A stretch of DNA of 64,000 bases from Oreohelix idahoensis (GCA_024509875.1 JAMPIV010005827.1:540001-604000), one strand, 5' to 3'. Positions 44,204 to 54,945 are shown, counted from the first letter of the stretch. Made by a program: numbers and translations. The notes: generated by a model from the sequence alone, not told the origin.

Positions 44204-45562
44204 AGGGGTTCTCAGCCTGGGAGTACTTGTGCTTGTCAATGGGGACGGAGGAAAAATTGGTAAATATTTACATTATCTACCGAAAGATGAGATGACCAAG
44301 AACACACAGAGTTTGACTCATTTAACATCGGCGGGTACCAGATCCCGGAAATCAGATATGCTGACGACACAGTCCTCCTATCGACCCACCCAAAAGGACT
44401 TGAACAATTACTTCTGTCCACCAAAAAACACAGCGAGGCCCAGAATCTATACCTAAACACCAAGAAGACCAAAGTATTGACAACAGACAAAGTAAAGACC
44501 AAACCAGAAATTGAAATTGATAACGAAGAACTGGAAAGTGTCAATGAATTCGAATACTTAGGATCAATCATTAACAGCTCTGGCGACTGTGCAGTAGAAA
44601 TTAAAAGAAGACTTGCAATTGCTTCACATAAGCTAATACAGATGAAAAACCTATGGCAAGGCACAAGCAAAGAAACAAAGTTACAACTGATCAGAGCATG
44701 TATATTCCCAGTAGCAACATACGGCTGCGAGACTTGGACACTCAATAAAACAGTTGCAAAAAAAGATTACATCATTCGAAATGAAATGCTACAGAAGGAT
44801 GTTGAGAATACCCTGGACAGAAAAAAAAGACCAACAGAGAAGTACTGCACTCACTAAACGTACAGGAACATTGGCTCCTAAATACCATCGCAATAAGGAA
44901 GCTGAAATTTTTCGGTCATATAAAAAGACATAATAGTCTGGAAAAAACAGTGATGGAAGGCATGGTCCCTGGAAAAAGGTGGAAGGGGTCGACCTAGACG
45001 ACGGTGGACCCAGGACATCACAGAGAGTCTGAACTTGTCTTTGGCTGATGCAGGTCGACTTGCCCAGAATCGTGATGCGTTCAGAGCAGCTGTAATGGAG
45101 ACAACGTTCTGGAAAGAATACGTCACATGATGATGATGACCGAAAGATGTCAAAAGTAGTAGTGTTCGTGAATTTTTTTTTTTTTTTTTCATTGCATTAG
45201 AATGTTAATGAAGAGCCCTGGTCTTAATCTAATTCAAAACGAAAATGAAACTAGAGGCTGACCATTACACGCCGTTATATCTTTCAAAAGCCGTACCGAG
45301 AATAAAACTGTTGGTTGACAAGAAACAGAATCAAGGGTCTAACAGAATGTTTTGTGATATAATTTTAACAACTTTATGGTACTAAAAATTGTGTTATTAC
45401 GGAATACAATTTCATTTTAATGAAAAAAAAGATTAATAAAACTGTGTATTTATTTTCTTTCCATTTGCATGGTAAATTCTACAATTTAATTCTTCTGGTA
45501 TTGACAAGAGGGGGCGGAAATTTTAGTGTGTACGAGGACCGAAAAGAAGTCGGGAATCCCTG
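44204..45562. mobile_element. Probable hAT-like remnant, host of a LINE insertion
   Basis: Left end AGTAGGGGTTCTCAGCCTGG and right end CGGGAATCCCTGAACC are imperfect inverted ends of hAT type; adjacent 8-mers TAGCTAAG and AACCAAAG agree at only 5 of 8. Removing the LINE (44290-45138) and one TSD gives about 500 bp, a plausible non-autonomous size. Confidence 0.4.
44290..45138 (+). pseudogene. 5'-truncated RTE-like LINE with 11-bp TSD
   Basis: Flanked by ACCGAAAGATG at 44279-44289 and 45139-45149. It encodes the RT catalytic region YQIPEIRYADDTVLLSTHP (YADD at about 44355), in a frame broken near 44410-44460. An intact stretch follows (EFEYLGSIINSSGDCAVEIK, ACIFPVATYGCETWTLN), then broken frames with KLKFFGHIKRHNS and RRRWTQDITESLNLS. 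The tail is CACATGATGATGATG. The (ATG)n-type tail and C-terminal layout fit RTE-like LINEs. Frameshifts are at about 44800 and 44985. Confidence 0.8.
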
Positions 45563-45631
45563 AACCAAAGCAAATACAGGGTGATCTAGAGGTCTCTCCG
45601 CGGTGGGTTCAGTGCTTTAATAATATGAATC
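45563..45631. other. Short spacer between hAT remnant and gypsy LTR
   Basis: Ends with AATC, the left TSD of element 3. Confidence 0.5.
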
Positions 45632-46109
45632 TGACACAGGGTATTTTGTATTAAATACACATATGCCTTAGTCCTCAAAAATACTACACATGAGAGAGGG
45701 AGAGAGGTGGAGTGGAACACATTTAAGTAATAACGAACACTAGCAATGTTCCCAACTCTGTCTAATGTATTCAAATAATTACCACCACAAAATCACAACA
45801 ATATATGTAGTTAGCAAAGTGTAACACATTGATGAAAATCTCAGATAACCGAATGCCTTATCTTCTCACAACTAAATATCCTCTTGCATTCGACAATACG
45901 AGTCGGCCATCATCACCAAAACCTCGTCACTCTCCCTTCTTCACTGCCCAATCCGAACGTCCCTTGCATTCACCCCTGACCTGCTGACCTCGCAGTTTCG
46001 TGTTGTTAAGTTAAGTGTAATGAGAACACCTCTCACACCCGACTGACATTATGTACCCGCCCCCAGCGGAGCACCGCCAGTCCACAGCTGTGTTAATCAC
46101 ACTGTGACA
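45632..46109 (-). mobile_element. 3' LTR of element 3, 478 bp
   Basis: TGACACAGGG...ACTGTGACA, nearly identical to 50970-51446. Differences seen: TTAGTCCTC versus TTAGGCCTC, TCTGTCTAA versus TCTGTATAA, and one inserted A in AGTGTAATGAG. Confidence 0.95.
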
Positions 46110-46140
46110 TCTACTCCCCCCCCTCTCCCCCCCCCCCGGG
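46110..46140 (-). other. Polypurine tract of element 3
   Basis: On the minus strand a run of G with few A, ending GGGGGAGTAGA directly before the 3' LTR. It is unusually G-rich and followed by A- and T-runs (46140-46175), where sequence accuracy may be poor. Confidence 0.7.
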
Positions 46141-46313
46141 GAAAAAAAACCAAAGTTTTTTTTTTTCTTTTGGAAGGCGGCTGGGCGCACTCCAAACACC
46201 CAACATCCAGCTTTTGAGCCAAGTATACATTTATATCCTTCTTGTCTTCACATATCTTGCATACTCACTTAAACATCGTGTGGGGGGAAAACCCAAGAAA
46301 AAAAACAATCATT

Positions 46314-47966
46314 CTACAACCGAGACAGAGTGTCAGCTACAACGTTGAGCTTACCCTCTAGGGGTAAAACAGTAAATTTGTACTGCTGCAGTAAGAGAGC
46401 CCAACGAGTTAATTTCGAGCTTGTCGATTTCGACGACTGTAAAAATGAGAGTGGTCGATGGTCTGTCTGTAATACAAAATGTGCACCTATTAAATATCGG
46501 GACAACTTTGAAACTGCCCATACAATTGCCAAGCACTCCCTTTCAATCGTGGAGTACCTAGTCTCAGCCGGCAACAGCTTCCGACTCACATACATCACTG
46601 GATGTAAGGTACTGTGGTGGTCTTGCATTAAACAAGCTCCAATTCCTACAGAAGATGCGTCTGTCCGCAAAACAAAGGGTTTGCGAAAATCTGGCATCAG
46701 TAAGATGGGTTTCCTAGAGAACACCCTCTTGATTCTAGATAAGGCTATCTCGCAATCTTGTGTCCACACGACCCTATTTGGCATCCCCTTACTCGTTAGC
46801 GAGGTAAGTGTAGCTGCAATTGAAGAGAACTGAGGGATGAACTTGTGATAAAAATTCACAAGTCCAATTAGACTTTTCACTTGCTTTTTTGTTTTAGGTG
46901 TCTGCAACTGTAAAATCTTTGTAACTGTTACATCTTCCGGTTTCAGGTGCTTATGACCTACAGTATGTCCTAAGAAACTTAACTCTTTAAAACCTATGCA
47001 AACTTTACTCGGCCGTGCCATTAAATTATGCTGCCTTAGACACTGCAATAGGGAAGATAACCCCATCATGTGATCCTCCCATGACTCATGAAACAAACAT
47101 ATATCATCGATATATGTAATAATATCTGAACGATGTCCTAACAATCTTCTCATCATCCTCACAAATGTGGCGGGCGCGTTCACTAAGCCAAAGCACATGA
47201 CATTGAACTGAAACAATCCTTTGGGGGTGCTAAATGCTGTAAGAGGTTTCGCAGCCTCCGCGAGGGGTACCTGCCAATAGCCTCTAGACATATCGAGTTT
47301 GCTGAAATATGTAGCGTGGGTGAGTTGTGTTAACAGATCTTCCTGATTAGGTATTGGTTCAGCGTCAATGACGGTAATGCTGTTCAATCTCCGAAAGTCA
47401 ATGCATATACGAAGAGATCCGTTCTTCTTGCGAACCACAACCATTGGAAAAGAATATGGTGAATCAGATGGAGAAATGATCCCCAGTCGTTGCATGTCAC
47501 CAATTTCTCTCTCGACAGCTGATTTGAAATGCATGGGCAATGGATACGGTTTTACCCTAATAGGCTGATCACATGTCAGAGTGATATCATGACAAATCAG
47601 GTCTGTCCGTCCTGGCAGATCTGTGAGGACATCCTTAAACTCTGCTAATATAATCTGTACTTCCGACTTTTGTTCTACTGTTAGGTCATCCCCGATTCGC
47701 ACCATATTCGATGACTCCGAAGGAACCAGGGGTACGAGGGATAACTGGATATTCCCTTCACCTTTTTCATCTCCCGTATCATCAATGACTGCCGTACATG
47801 CCACTGTTGCTTCAGTCTGTGCTGCCCTTGTGACTGCTTTCAACGACTCAGGTCGTTCTACATATGGCCTCAGCATATTCACATGAAATACCTTCTCCTT
47901 ATTTCGGACCGAAATTAGGTAATCGACATCTGTCATTTTTTTAACCACCTTGAACGTCCCTTGCAT
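46314..47966 (-). CDS. Reverse transcriptase-RNase H of Gmr1-like element 3
   Basis: 550 uninterrupted codons. Residues 1-40 (YLISVRNKEKVFHVNMLRPYV) are the C-terminal tail normally found after the integrase core. Residues about 130-335 are RT: ICIDFRRLNS, FSKLDMSRGYWQVP (first catalytic Asp at 225), the PKGLFQFNVMCFGLVNAP stretch, and TYIDDICLF (YIDD, 285-288). The thumb/connection follows (FLGHTVGHKHLKPE, LIGLVNFYHKFIPQF). RNase H spans about 428-545 with RTDASSVGIG (Asp 436), STIERECLAIVWA (Glu 478), LQTDHRPL (Asp 502) and a VVADTLSRL end. The ATG at 47966 arises at the junction with LTR-derived sequence and is not the native start. Catalytic residues look intact, but no functional integrase is encoded. 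Confidence 0.9.
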   Translation of the reverse strand: MQGTFKVVKKMTDVDYLISVRNKEKVFHVNMLRPYVERPESLKAVTRAAQTEATVACTAVIDDTGDEKGEGNIQLSLVPLVPSESSNMVRIGDDLTVEQKSEVQIILAEFKDVLTDLPGRTDLICHDITLTCDQPIRVKPYPLPMHFKSAVEREIGDMQRLGIISPSDSPYSFPMVVVRKKNGSLRICIDFRRLNSITVIDAEPIPNQEDLLTQLTHATYFSKLDMSRGYWQVPLAEAAKPLTAFSTPKGLFQFNVMCFGLVNAPATFVRMMRRLLGHRSDIITYIDDICLFHESWEDHMMGLSSLLQCLRQHNLMARPSKVCIGFKELSFLGHTVGHKHLKPEDVTVTKILQLQTPKTKKQVKSLIGLVNFYHKFIPQFSSIAATLTSLTSKGMPNRVVWTQDCEIALSRIKRVFSRKPILLMPDFRKPFVLRTDASSVGIGACLMQDHHSTLHPVMYVSRKLLPAETRYSTIERECLAIVWAVSKLSRYLIGAHFVLQTDHRPLSFLQSSKSTSSKLTRWALLLQQYKFTVLPLEGKLNVVADTLSRL

Positions 47967-48425
47967 TCACCCCTGACCTGCTGACCTCGCAGTTTCGTGT
48001 TGTTAAGTTAAGTGTATGAGAACACCTCTCACTCCCGACTGACATTATGTACCCGACATTATGGGGCGGGTACATAATGTCAGTCGGGTGTGAGAGGTGT
48101 TCTCATACACTTAACTTAACAACACGAAACTGCGAGGTCAGCAGGTCAGGGGTGAATGCAAGGGACGTTCGGATTGGGCAGTGAAGAAGGGAGAGTGACG
48201 AGGTTTTGGTGATGATGGCCGACTCGTATTGTCGAATGCAAGAGGATATTTAGTTGTGAGAAGATAAGGCATTCGGTTATCTGAGATTTTCATCAATGTG
48301 TTACACTTTGCTAACTACATATATTGTTGTGATTTTGTGGTGGTAATTATTTGAATACATTAGACAGAGTTGGGAACATTGCTAGTGTTCGTTATTACTT
48401 AAATGTGTTCCACTCCACCTCTCTC
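47952..48425. repeat. Palindromic LTR rearrangement inside element 3
   Basis: 47952-48055 copies the LTR segment 45953-46056 in LTR orientation. After an 11-bp spacer, 48067-48425 is the reverse complement of LTR about 46056-45695. The first 104 bp of each arm (47952-48055 and 48067-48170) form a near-perfect inverted repeat (one mismatch seen, CACTCCCG versus CACACCCG). Both outer junctions are abrupt: at 48425 coding sequence of the protease/integrase linker stops, and at 47952 the integrase tail resumes. Confidence 0.9.
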
Positions 48426-49265
48426 GGCAAAGTTGTAAAATTTGCGCAATGATCCGTCTGACCGTTGGTGCTGGATAAAGTCCGACACCTGTGTATCCTG
48501 ACTTCCATTGACCAATTCCGATGTCTTAGCTTCATGATGCGTCGCTTCTAATGCGTCATCTGCCTTTGACTGTGCCCTAGTAATCACCGCATTGGCCATA
48601 AGCACACGATTGTCCATCCATTTCCTAATGTTCATCTGAGTACATTCCTGCACACCTTGCACGTTACCCACAATCAAATCCGCTATCGGTGCTTCGAGTA
48701 CGCAGGCCTGTACTCTACCAGATATGAAGGGTGTGTCCACCTCAATAATGGCAAGAGGGTAATACTCAATGTTACCCCCGAAAGTGACACATCTTGCTGT
48801 CTTACCTATCAAGCATGAGTCGTTAATGCAGGATCTACGAACTCCTATAGTTGTGCAGCCCGTGTCTCTCAACACAGACACTTCCTGCTTTTGCACAAAT
48901 CCTGGATGCAATTCCAAATGACCATTTTCTTCAAGAGAAGAGAGACAAGGCAGAGTGTGACCACAGATAAGCATAGGCTTACCGTCTGGTTCAAATAATG
49001 GCCTACACCCTTCGCAATTCTCATTGTTAAAGGTTTCTAATATGCAAGCCGAATTCACTCGTTCTGAATTATTAGCACAGACCTTTGCCAAATGTCCTGT
49101 TCCATTACAAAGACTACAGTGTAGCTGAGTATTGCTATCCTTTTTCGGACTATTGTTTGGAGAGTGTCTGACTACTCGGTCTGACTCCTTTTTCTCAAAG
49201 GATTTGCTTTCTTTGGTAAGGTGAGCTTTTGCGAAATCGTCTTTGTTCCTGCTCGTTTGGCGCAT
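48426..49265 (-). pseudogene. Zinc knuckle, protease and integrase linker of element 3
   Basis: This frame carries CSLCNGTGHLAKVC (CCHC knuckle, residues about 50-63), then a Cys-rich stretch. An aspartic protease follows with LRDTGCTTIGV (Asp-Thr-Gly near 132) and PIADLIVGNVQG near 195. The linker VITRAQSKADD and FIQHQRSDGSLRKF, which in this group leads into the integrase zinc finger, is cut off at 48425 by inverted LTR sequence; the frame then runs a few codons into the LTR to 48399. It is separated from gag by an in-frame TAG directly before ATG at 49265. The upstream 130 bp reads more gag-like in another frame, so compensating frameshifts are likely and the stop need not be functional. 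Confidence 0.75.
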
Positions 49266-50367
49266 CTATCTGGATCTGATTCCGCAGGTACTTATCCGGT
49301 CTGTCTCCAGTATATCTGTATTGATTTCTATCAGATTGATAGTTAAATTTCTTCCTCGGTGATCTATGGTCCCGATAATTGTCATACGTGCAGGAGATCT
49401 GTCTCCTCGAAAGTAGGGTCTATCATAATTAAATCTTCTGGGGCCAAATCTATCGGCACTCTTCGATCTATGTTGATTGTAAGGTTTTCTAGTAATCTTT
49501 CCTATACTCGCTGAGAAAGTCTCAGAGATACTCTCCCTGTGTATGACCTTTCCTGGATGCGCGGTTACGTAATGGTGTCCTAATTCTGACATCGTACCGA
49601 TGTTTTTGGGCTTGCGTTCCTGGAAAAACGCAATAAGCTCCGATGAACACGATGACAATACCTTGTCCCGTAACATAAGGTCGAAAAGCCCATCAAAGTC
49701 TTTAGTAATAACTTCCATCTCAATCCATCGATTTAATAGCTGAGTAATTTTCGCAATGAAATCCTCAAAATCCTGATTGACGCTTGGTCTCACGTCTCGG
49801 AAACGAGCCCGATACCCTTCCGCCGTTAGACGAAATTTCCTTAACAACCTCTCCTTGACTATGTCATAATTTGCTCTGTCGGTTAAAGGGATACTATACA
49901 CAGTTTCTAACGCAGATCCTGAAAGCAAATTTCCCAGCAGAACAGGCCATTCCTCCTTCTTTATCTTCCAAGCCAAAACTTCTGCTTCAAAACGTTCCAA
50001 ATACACGTCCATACTGTCCAAATCTTGATTAAAATTGGGTAACCGTAGTCTATAGGGACGTGAGAATTCTTTCCCACCTGAATCCTGCTTCCTGGACTCA
50101 TTTTCTAGCTTCTTCAGATTTATTTCTCTGTCAGCTTCAATTTTCTTCAACTCTTTCTCTGCTTCTATCTTGAATTTGTCAGCTTCTATCTTCTTCATCT
50201 CTTTCTCTGCTTCTATCTTCAATTTCTGAAATTCTCTCTCCTCACACCATTCCATTTTATCATTTTCCTGTTTTTCTTTTTTCTTTTTTTTCTGCCCATT
50301 CCTGTAGAGCAGGGCCTGTTAATGCTAGCTCTTTACCAACCTCAACAAATTCTAAGAGGCTAGCCAT
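49266..50367 (-). pseudogene. Gag of Gmr1-like element 3
   Basis: The probable native start is ATG at 50367 (MASLLEFVEVGKELALTG), comparable to the start of gag 2 (MADLVKF...VGKELGMDG). A length change in the A/T-run at 50275-50300 breaks the frame; the remaining frame opens at ATG 50255. Residues about 1-60 of this frame form a coiled coil of KIEAEKEMKKIEADK units. The capsid follows (MDVYLERFEAEVLAWKIKKE, LTDRANYDIVKERLL, FRDVRPSVNQDFEDFI). An Arg/Tyr-rich basic tail comes near 49400-49500, then a stop at 49266-49268. Confidence 0.8.
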
Positions 50368-50955
50368 CGTAATGTAATGTACCAGTTCCCGTGTTCGGCA
50401 TGCACCCCGTTCCACAAGAAGACTCAATCACTTGATTTCTACAGGTACGTCGTCTCCTGAGCCAGTAAACACTGTGTAGTGGCAACACTGTCCCACTGTT
50501 GGCTTTCAAACGGCGCTGCAGCGGCCTCTAGTCTTGACTAGTCAGACGCTGAAATGAATGCTACCCAGGCTGCCATCAACTTGTTCGCCCAACCTGTACT
50601 AGCAGCAACATCTTCGTCCTCTCAGCTCTGCAGACAACAAAATTAATGTCCACGAACTTGCCACAACCTGGTTCACACCGCAGACGTTGGCCGACAACGG
50701 CGTCGTTTTCTTAACCAGAAGAGTGCTCAATGTCGCCCTTACATTTTGTTAGCACTGACACAGCGTACTGTTCATAATAAATCCCCCACTTCACTGTGTA
50801 TCGCTAATCCGTGACCCGTGACTCACTATTCAAAAAAAGTACCTGAGAACTACGTGACTGAAAAAAAAACAGGCCTACAGTGTATGTGAACTAAAATAGA
50901 TTTCCGACCTGGCGCTGCATTGACGTGCAAAGATAATCAAACATGAGGACCCAAA
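50368..50955 (-). other. 5' leader of element 3
   Basis: Untranslated region between primer site and gag, richer in GC than flanks. No extra frame or motif recognised. Confidence 0.5.
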
Positions 50956-50967
50956 TACGAGCCCCCA
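50956..50967 (-). other. Primer binding site, tRNA-Pro-like (element 3)
   Basis: Minus strand TGGGGGCTCGTA, two bases after the LTR end (CTGTGTCA side). The first 11 bases equal the tRNA-Pro primer site; the following bases (TTTGGGTCC) diverge. Confidence 0.75.
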
Positions 50968-50969
50968 CC

Positions 50970-51446
50970 TGACACAGGGTATTTTGTATTAAATACACAT
51001 ATGCCTTAGGCCTCAAAAATACTACACATGAGAGAGGGAGAGAGGTGGAGTGGAACACATTTAAGTAATAACGAACACTAGCAATGTTCCCAACTCTGTA
51101 TAATGTATTCAAATAATTACCACCACAAAATCACAACAATATATGTAGTTAGCAAAGTGTAACACATTGATGAAAATCTCAGATAACCGAATGCCTTATC
51201 TTCTCACAACTAAATATCCTCTTGCATTCGACAATACGAGTCGGCCATCATCACCAAAACCTCGTCACTCTCCCTTCTTCACTGCCCAATCCGAACGTCC
51301 CTTGCATTCACCCCTGACCTGCTGACCTCGCAGTTTCGTGTTGTTAAGTTAAGTGTATGAGAACACCTCTCACACCCGACTGACATTATGTACCCGCCCC
51401 CAGCGGAGCACCGCCAGTCCACAGCTGTGTTAATCACACTGTGACA
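50970..51446 (-). mobile_element. 5' LTR of element 3, 477 bp
   Basis: Pairs with 45632-46109. TG...CA ends and AATC follows as TSD. Confidence 0.95.
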
Positions 51447-51972
51447 AATCTAATATGTTATGATACAGTAAACAGTATTATTTTAATTAACTTTAATCAG
51501 ATTTACTTTACAGCAAGTCCCTCCGCAGTGGTTGTTCGGTCGTAGTTCTGCGCATCCGCTCACGCGCATCTTAATGCATGCGCAGTATTTCTCACGGGTG
51601 GAGGACATTAGCACTGTAGTGCCTTGTGTGTCACTGACTGAGGATATTAGCTCTGTAGTGCCTTGTGTGTCATTGACTGGGGACATTAGCACTGAAGTGC
51701 CTTGTGTGTCATTGACTGAGGACATTAGCACTGTAGTGCCTTGTGTGTCACTGACTGAGGACATTAGCTATGTAGTGCCTTGTGTGTCACTGACTGAGGG
51801 CATTAGCGCTGTAGTGCCTTGTGTGTCACTGACTGAGGACATTAGCACTGTAGTGCCTTGTGTGTCACTGACTGAGGACATTAGCACTGTAGTGCCTTGT
51901 GTGTCACTGACTGAGAACATTAGCACTGTAGTGCCTTGTGTGTCACTGACTGAGGACATTAGCACTGAAGTG

Positions 51973-52323
51973 GGAGCCGCGCTAGCGTAGTGGTTACCAC
52001 ACCGCTCTGGCGACCGGGTGATCCAGGATCAAACCCGGGTGACGGCATTTGAGGATTTTTCGTCGACCGGGAATTGGACTGGATTAACTCGAGACCTGGC
52101 GAGTACATTTGAGGGAGTGTCGTCGACCAGGGACTGGCGGCTCCTGAGCCGACTCAGCTGTAATGGGTACCTCCGATATCGGAGAGTATTTGCCAGAATG
52201 GCGAGGGACACCTGTCTCAGTACAAGAAAAAAGGGATACTCACGTAAAATCAATGTCAGGTTAGACATTAATAATAATCTGAGATTTCGCCTCGAGTATT
52301 AGCGGGTGTACGCAAAAAAAAAA
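51973..52323 (+). mobile_element. tRNA-derived SINE, copy 1 in the minisatellite
   Basis: Starts GGAGCCGCGCTAGCGTAGTG (A box GCGTAGTGGTTACC) and GGATCAAACCCGGG (B box); core CAGCTGTAATGGGTACCTCC; ends CGGGTGTACGC plus poly(A). Flanked by AGCACTGAAGTG at 51961-51972 and 52324-52335, a duplicated piece of the minisatellite unit, so it inserted into an existing array. Confidence 0.85.
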
Positions 52324-52764
52324 AGCACTGAAGTGCCTTGTGTGTCATTGACTGAGGGCATTAGCTCTGTAGTGCCTTGTGTGTCATTGACTGAGGACAT
52401 TAGCACTGTAGTGCCTTGTGTGTCACTGACTGAGGACATTAGCACTGTAGTGCCTTGTGTGTCATTGACTGAGGACATTAGCACTGAAGTGCCTTGTGTG
52501 TCATTGACTGAGGACATTAGCTCTGTAGTGCCTTGTGTGTCATTGACTGAGGACATTAGCACTGTAGTGCCTTGTGTGTCACTGACTGAGAACATTAGCG
52601 CTGTAGTGCCTTGTGTGTCACTGACTGAGGACATTAGCACTGTAGTGCCTTGTGTGTCACTGACTGAGGACATTAGCACTGTAGTGCCTTGTGTGTCACT
52701 GACTGAGGACATTAGCACTGTAGTGCCTTGTGTGTCACTGACTGAGGACATTAGCACTGAAGTG

Positions 52765-53116
52765 GGAGCCGCGCTAGCGTAGTGGTTACCACACCGCTCT
52801 GGCGACCGGGTGATCCAGGATCAAACCCGGGTGACGGCATTTGAGGATTTTTCGTCGACCGGGAATTGGACTGGATTAACTCGAGACCTGGCGAGTACAT
52901 TTGAAGGAGTGTCGTCGACCAGGGACTGGCGGCTCCTGAGCCGACCCAGCTGTAATGGGTACCTCCGATATCGGAGAGTATTTGCCTGAATGGCGAGGGA
53001 CACCTGTCTCTGTACAAGAAAAAAGGGATACTCACGTAAAATCAATGTCAGGTTAGACATTAATAATAATCTGAGATTTCGCCTCGAGTATTAGCGGGCG
53101 TACGCCAATAAAAAAA
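52765..53116 (+). mobile_element. tRNA-derived SINE, copy 2 in the minisatellite
   Basis: Same length, same insertion point within the 39-bp unit and same flanks (AGCACTGAAGTG at 52753-52764 and 53117-53128) as copy 1. It differs by only a few substitutions (GAAGGAGTG, GACCCAGC, GCCTGAATGG, TCTCTGTAC) and a slightly different A-rich tail. It is most simply a duplicate of copy 1 made with its flanking array. Confidence 0.85.
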
Positions 53117-53289
53117 AGCACTGAAGTGCCTTGTGTGTCATTGACTGAGGACATTAGCTCTGTAGTGCCTTGTGTGTCATTGACTGAGGACATTAGCACT
53201 GTAGTGCCTTGTGTGTCACTGACTGAGGACATTAGCACTGTAGTGCCTAGTGTGTCACTGACTGCGTCAGTATGCTAACCGTCGAGGAG

Positions 53290-54319
53290 CTCATTTTTTT
53301 CTCGTGGAGTATGTTTTTCATGCCGTGATAGGTATACAGAAGATGTGAAACACAAATTCGCCGAAAAGTTTCCAAATTCTACAGTTCCTCACCGCGACAC
53401 TGTCCGAAATCACATCGCCAAATTTCGATCGACTGGTTTTGTGGCAGATGCTCCTCGAAGTGGACGGCCAACCGTTTTGTGTGAGGAGAAATTGTTGGAT
53501 ATTTCTGATAAATTGATGGCAAGTCCATGAAAACCATTGCGAAAATTGGCGCAGTAGACAGATGTAAGCTACGGATCTACACAAAAAGCAGTTAGGCGGA
53601 AACTGAACTTCTTTCCTTACAAAGTGTGCGCTGTTCAGGAACTGAAACCTGCGGATCACGATAACGGGATACGTTATTGTCAGTGGTATCAGAAGTTCAA
53701 ACAGGATAATGGTATTGAGGTTCTGGACCACACATTTTATACAGATGAAGCGTGGTTTCACTTATCTGGCTACATAAACTTCCAAAACACTAGCTTGTGG
53801 TCCACAGCCAACACACATTCCTTTCACGAGGCACCATTGCATGACCAGAAAATCGGTGTTTGGATAGCAATTTCGAGAAGAAGAATTGTGGGTCCCTTAT
53901 TTTTTGAGGACACACTTAACTCTGAACGGTACTGTTCGCAAATTGTGTACCCATTCATTGCCCAGCTTGACGAAAACGACGTACTGAATGGCTACTTCCA
54001 ACAAGATGGTGCAACTGCACATACTGCACACCGTACCCTAGAGTTACCGAAGGACTTCTTTGCGGATCGCATATTTTCAAAGGGACTTTGGCCAGCACGG
54101 TCACCAGATCTCACTCCGCCCGATTACTTCTTGTGGGGCGCTGCTAAAGGATATATGTACAAAGGTCGCCCAAAAACAATACCAGACCTGAAGGCTGCCA
54201 TAACTGTCTACACTCAGTACATCAAGCGAGATACACTCATTGACATTTTTGAAAACAAGACAAGAAGAGTTGCTTTGTGTCTGGAGAATGACAGAAGACA
54301 CTTCCAACACTTGCTATAA
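53290..54319 (+). pseudogene. IS630/mariner-like transposase, decayed
   Basis: Starts in a broken frame with a helix-turn-helix part at 53345-53527 (VKHKFAEKFPNSTVPHRDTV, SGRPTVL), then two frame changes near 53527-53560. A 231-codon frame (53624-54319) follows with catalytic-type motifs FYTDEAWFHLSGYINFQNTS, YFQQDGATAHTAHRT and RSPDLTPPDYFLWG (three Asp). The D-to-D spacing between the last two motifs is about 33 residues, shorter than I recall for close relatives, suggesting a small deletion. No terminal repeats found; the left side touches the 39-bp array. Confidence 0.85.
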
Positions 54320-54592
54320 AGTAAAATCTAATTAAAGTCAATTAAACTAATACTGTTGTACTGTATCACAGAAATGTGATTAAAATGTGGTTCACAAGGA
54401 TATTAGACCAGTTATCATCTCCACATCCTATGTCGGCTGAAATGGATCTACAAAGTCTTCTGTCTCTTGCCTTAATTCTACACACCGATGGGCTCTTTTC
54501 TGTCCATTTCGTGATGTTATCTTAAAACTTCTAGCACTGTATCCCTCTTTCACGTTTGCCATTCCTTTATGGTTTAACAAATTACAGTAGAA
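54320..54592. other. Spacer between transposon remnants
   Basis: No feature recognised. Confidence 0.35.
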
Positions 54593-54945
54593 CTCCATTT
54601 ATCCGAACCCCAATTATCCGAACATCCAATTATCCGAACACTTTTTCCAGAAAAAAAAAAAAATCAATCGCCACCAGTCACGTTAGACTACATTTCTGAA
54701 TCTTTTCATGCGGCAAGCTTCAAATGTGTGCGAACAATTTGTAGAGGATGGGTTGGGGTAATGGTCGGTCGCTTACGTACAGGAAGTCAGTTAGATCATA
54801 AAGTCAGTTAATATCTGGTTTACCACTCCAGTGTACGTGTGCGTTCTAGGCAGAACACTGGCTAAACAGACAGTTCAACTTAAAATAATTGTGTCCTGCT
54901 ACTACAGCAGAATAATTTTGGTGTACAAGTATTTCTCTGTGCGAT

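Larger units (their letters stand above)
45632..51446 (-). mobile_element. Gmr1-like Ty3/gypsy retrotransposon (element 3), rearranged
   Basis: 5.8 kb, minus orientation: 5' LTR (51446-50970), tRNA-Pro-like primer site, gag (50367-49266), zinc knuckle and protease (49265 to about 48430), an LTR-derived palindrome (48425-47952), the C-terminal tail of integrase followed by RT and RNase H (47966-46314), a polypurine tract and the 3' LTR (46109-45632). An integrase tail 5' of RT places integrase before RT, the Gmr1-like order. The integrase zinc finger and catalytic core are replaced by LTR sequence. AATC flanks both ends (45628-45631; 51447-51450) as a 4-bp TSD. The LTRs differ by a few bases. 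Confidence 0.85.
51593..53265 (+). repeat. 39-bp minisatellite in three blocks
   Basis: Unit GCACTGTAGTGCCTTGTGTG plus TCACTGACTGAGGACATTA, 39 bp (13 codons, open on both strands, for example EDISTVVPCVSLT). Blocks 51593-51972 (about 10 units), 52324-52764 (about 11) and 53117-53265 (about 4) are separated by two near-identical SINEs. Substitutions such as GCTCTGTAG, GCACTGAAG and CATTGACTG recur in the same order in different blocks. Confidence 0.95.

Noticed and set aside
49266..49268. Functional UAG readthrough between gag and pol of element 3
   Set aside because: The stop falls before the zinc knuckle, not between gag and protease, and the preceding ~130 bp look gag-like in a different frame, so paired frameshifts are a better explanation.
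51532..52782. Repeat proteins on both strands (13-residue repeats)
   Set aside because: They follow from a 39-bp unit without stops; frames exist on both strands and break at the SINEs.
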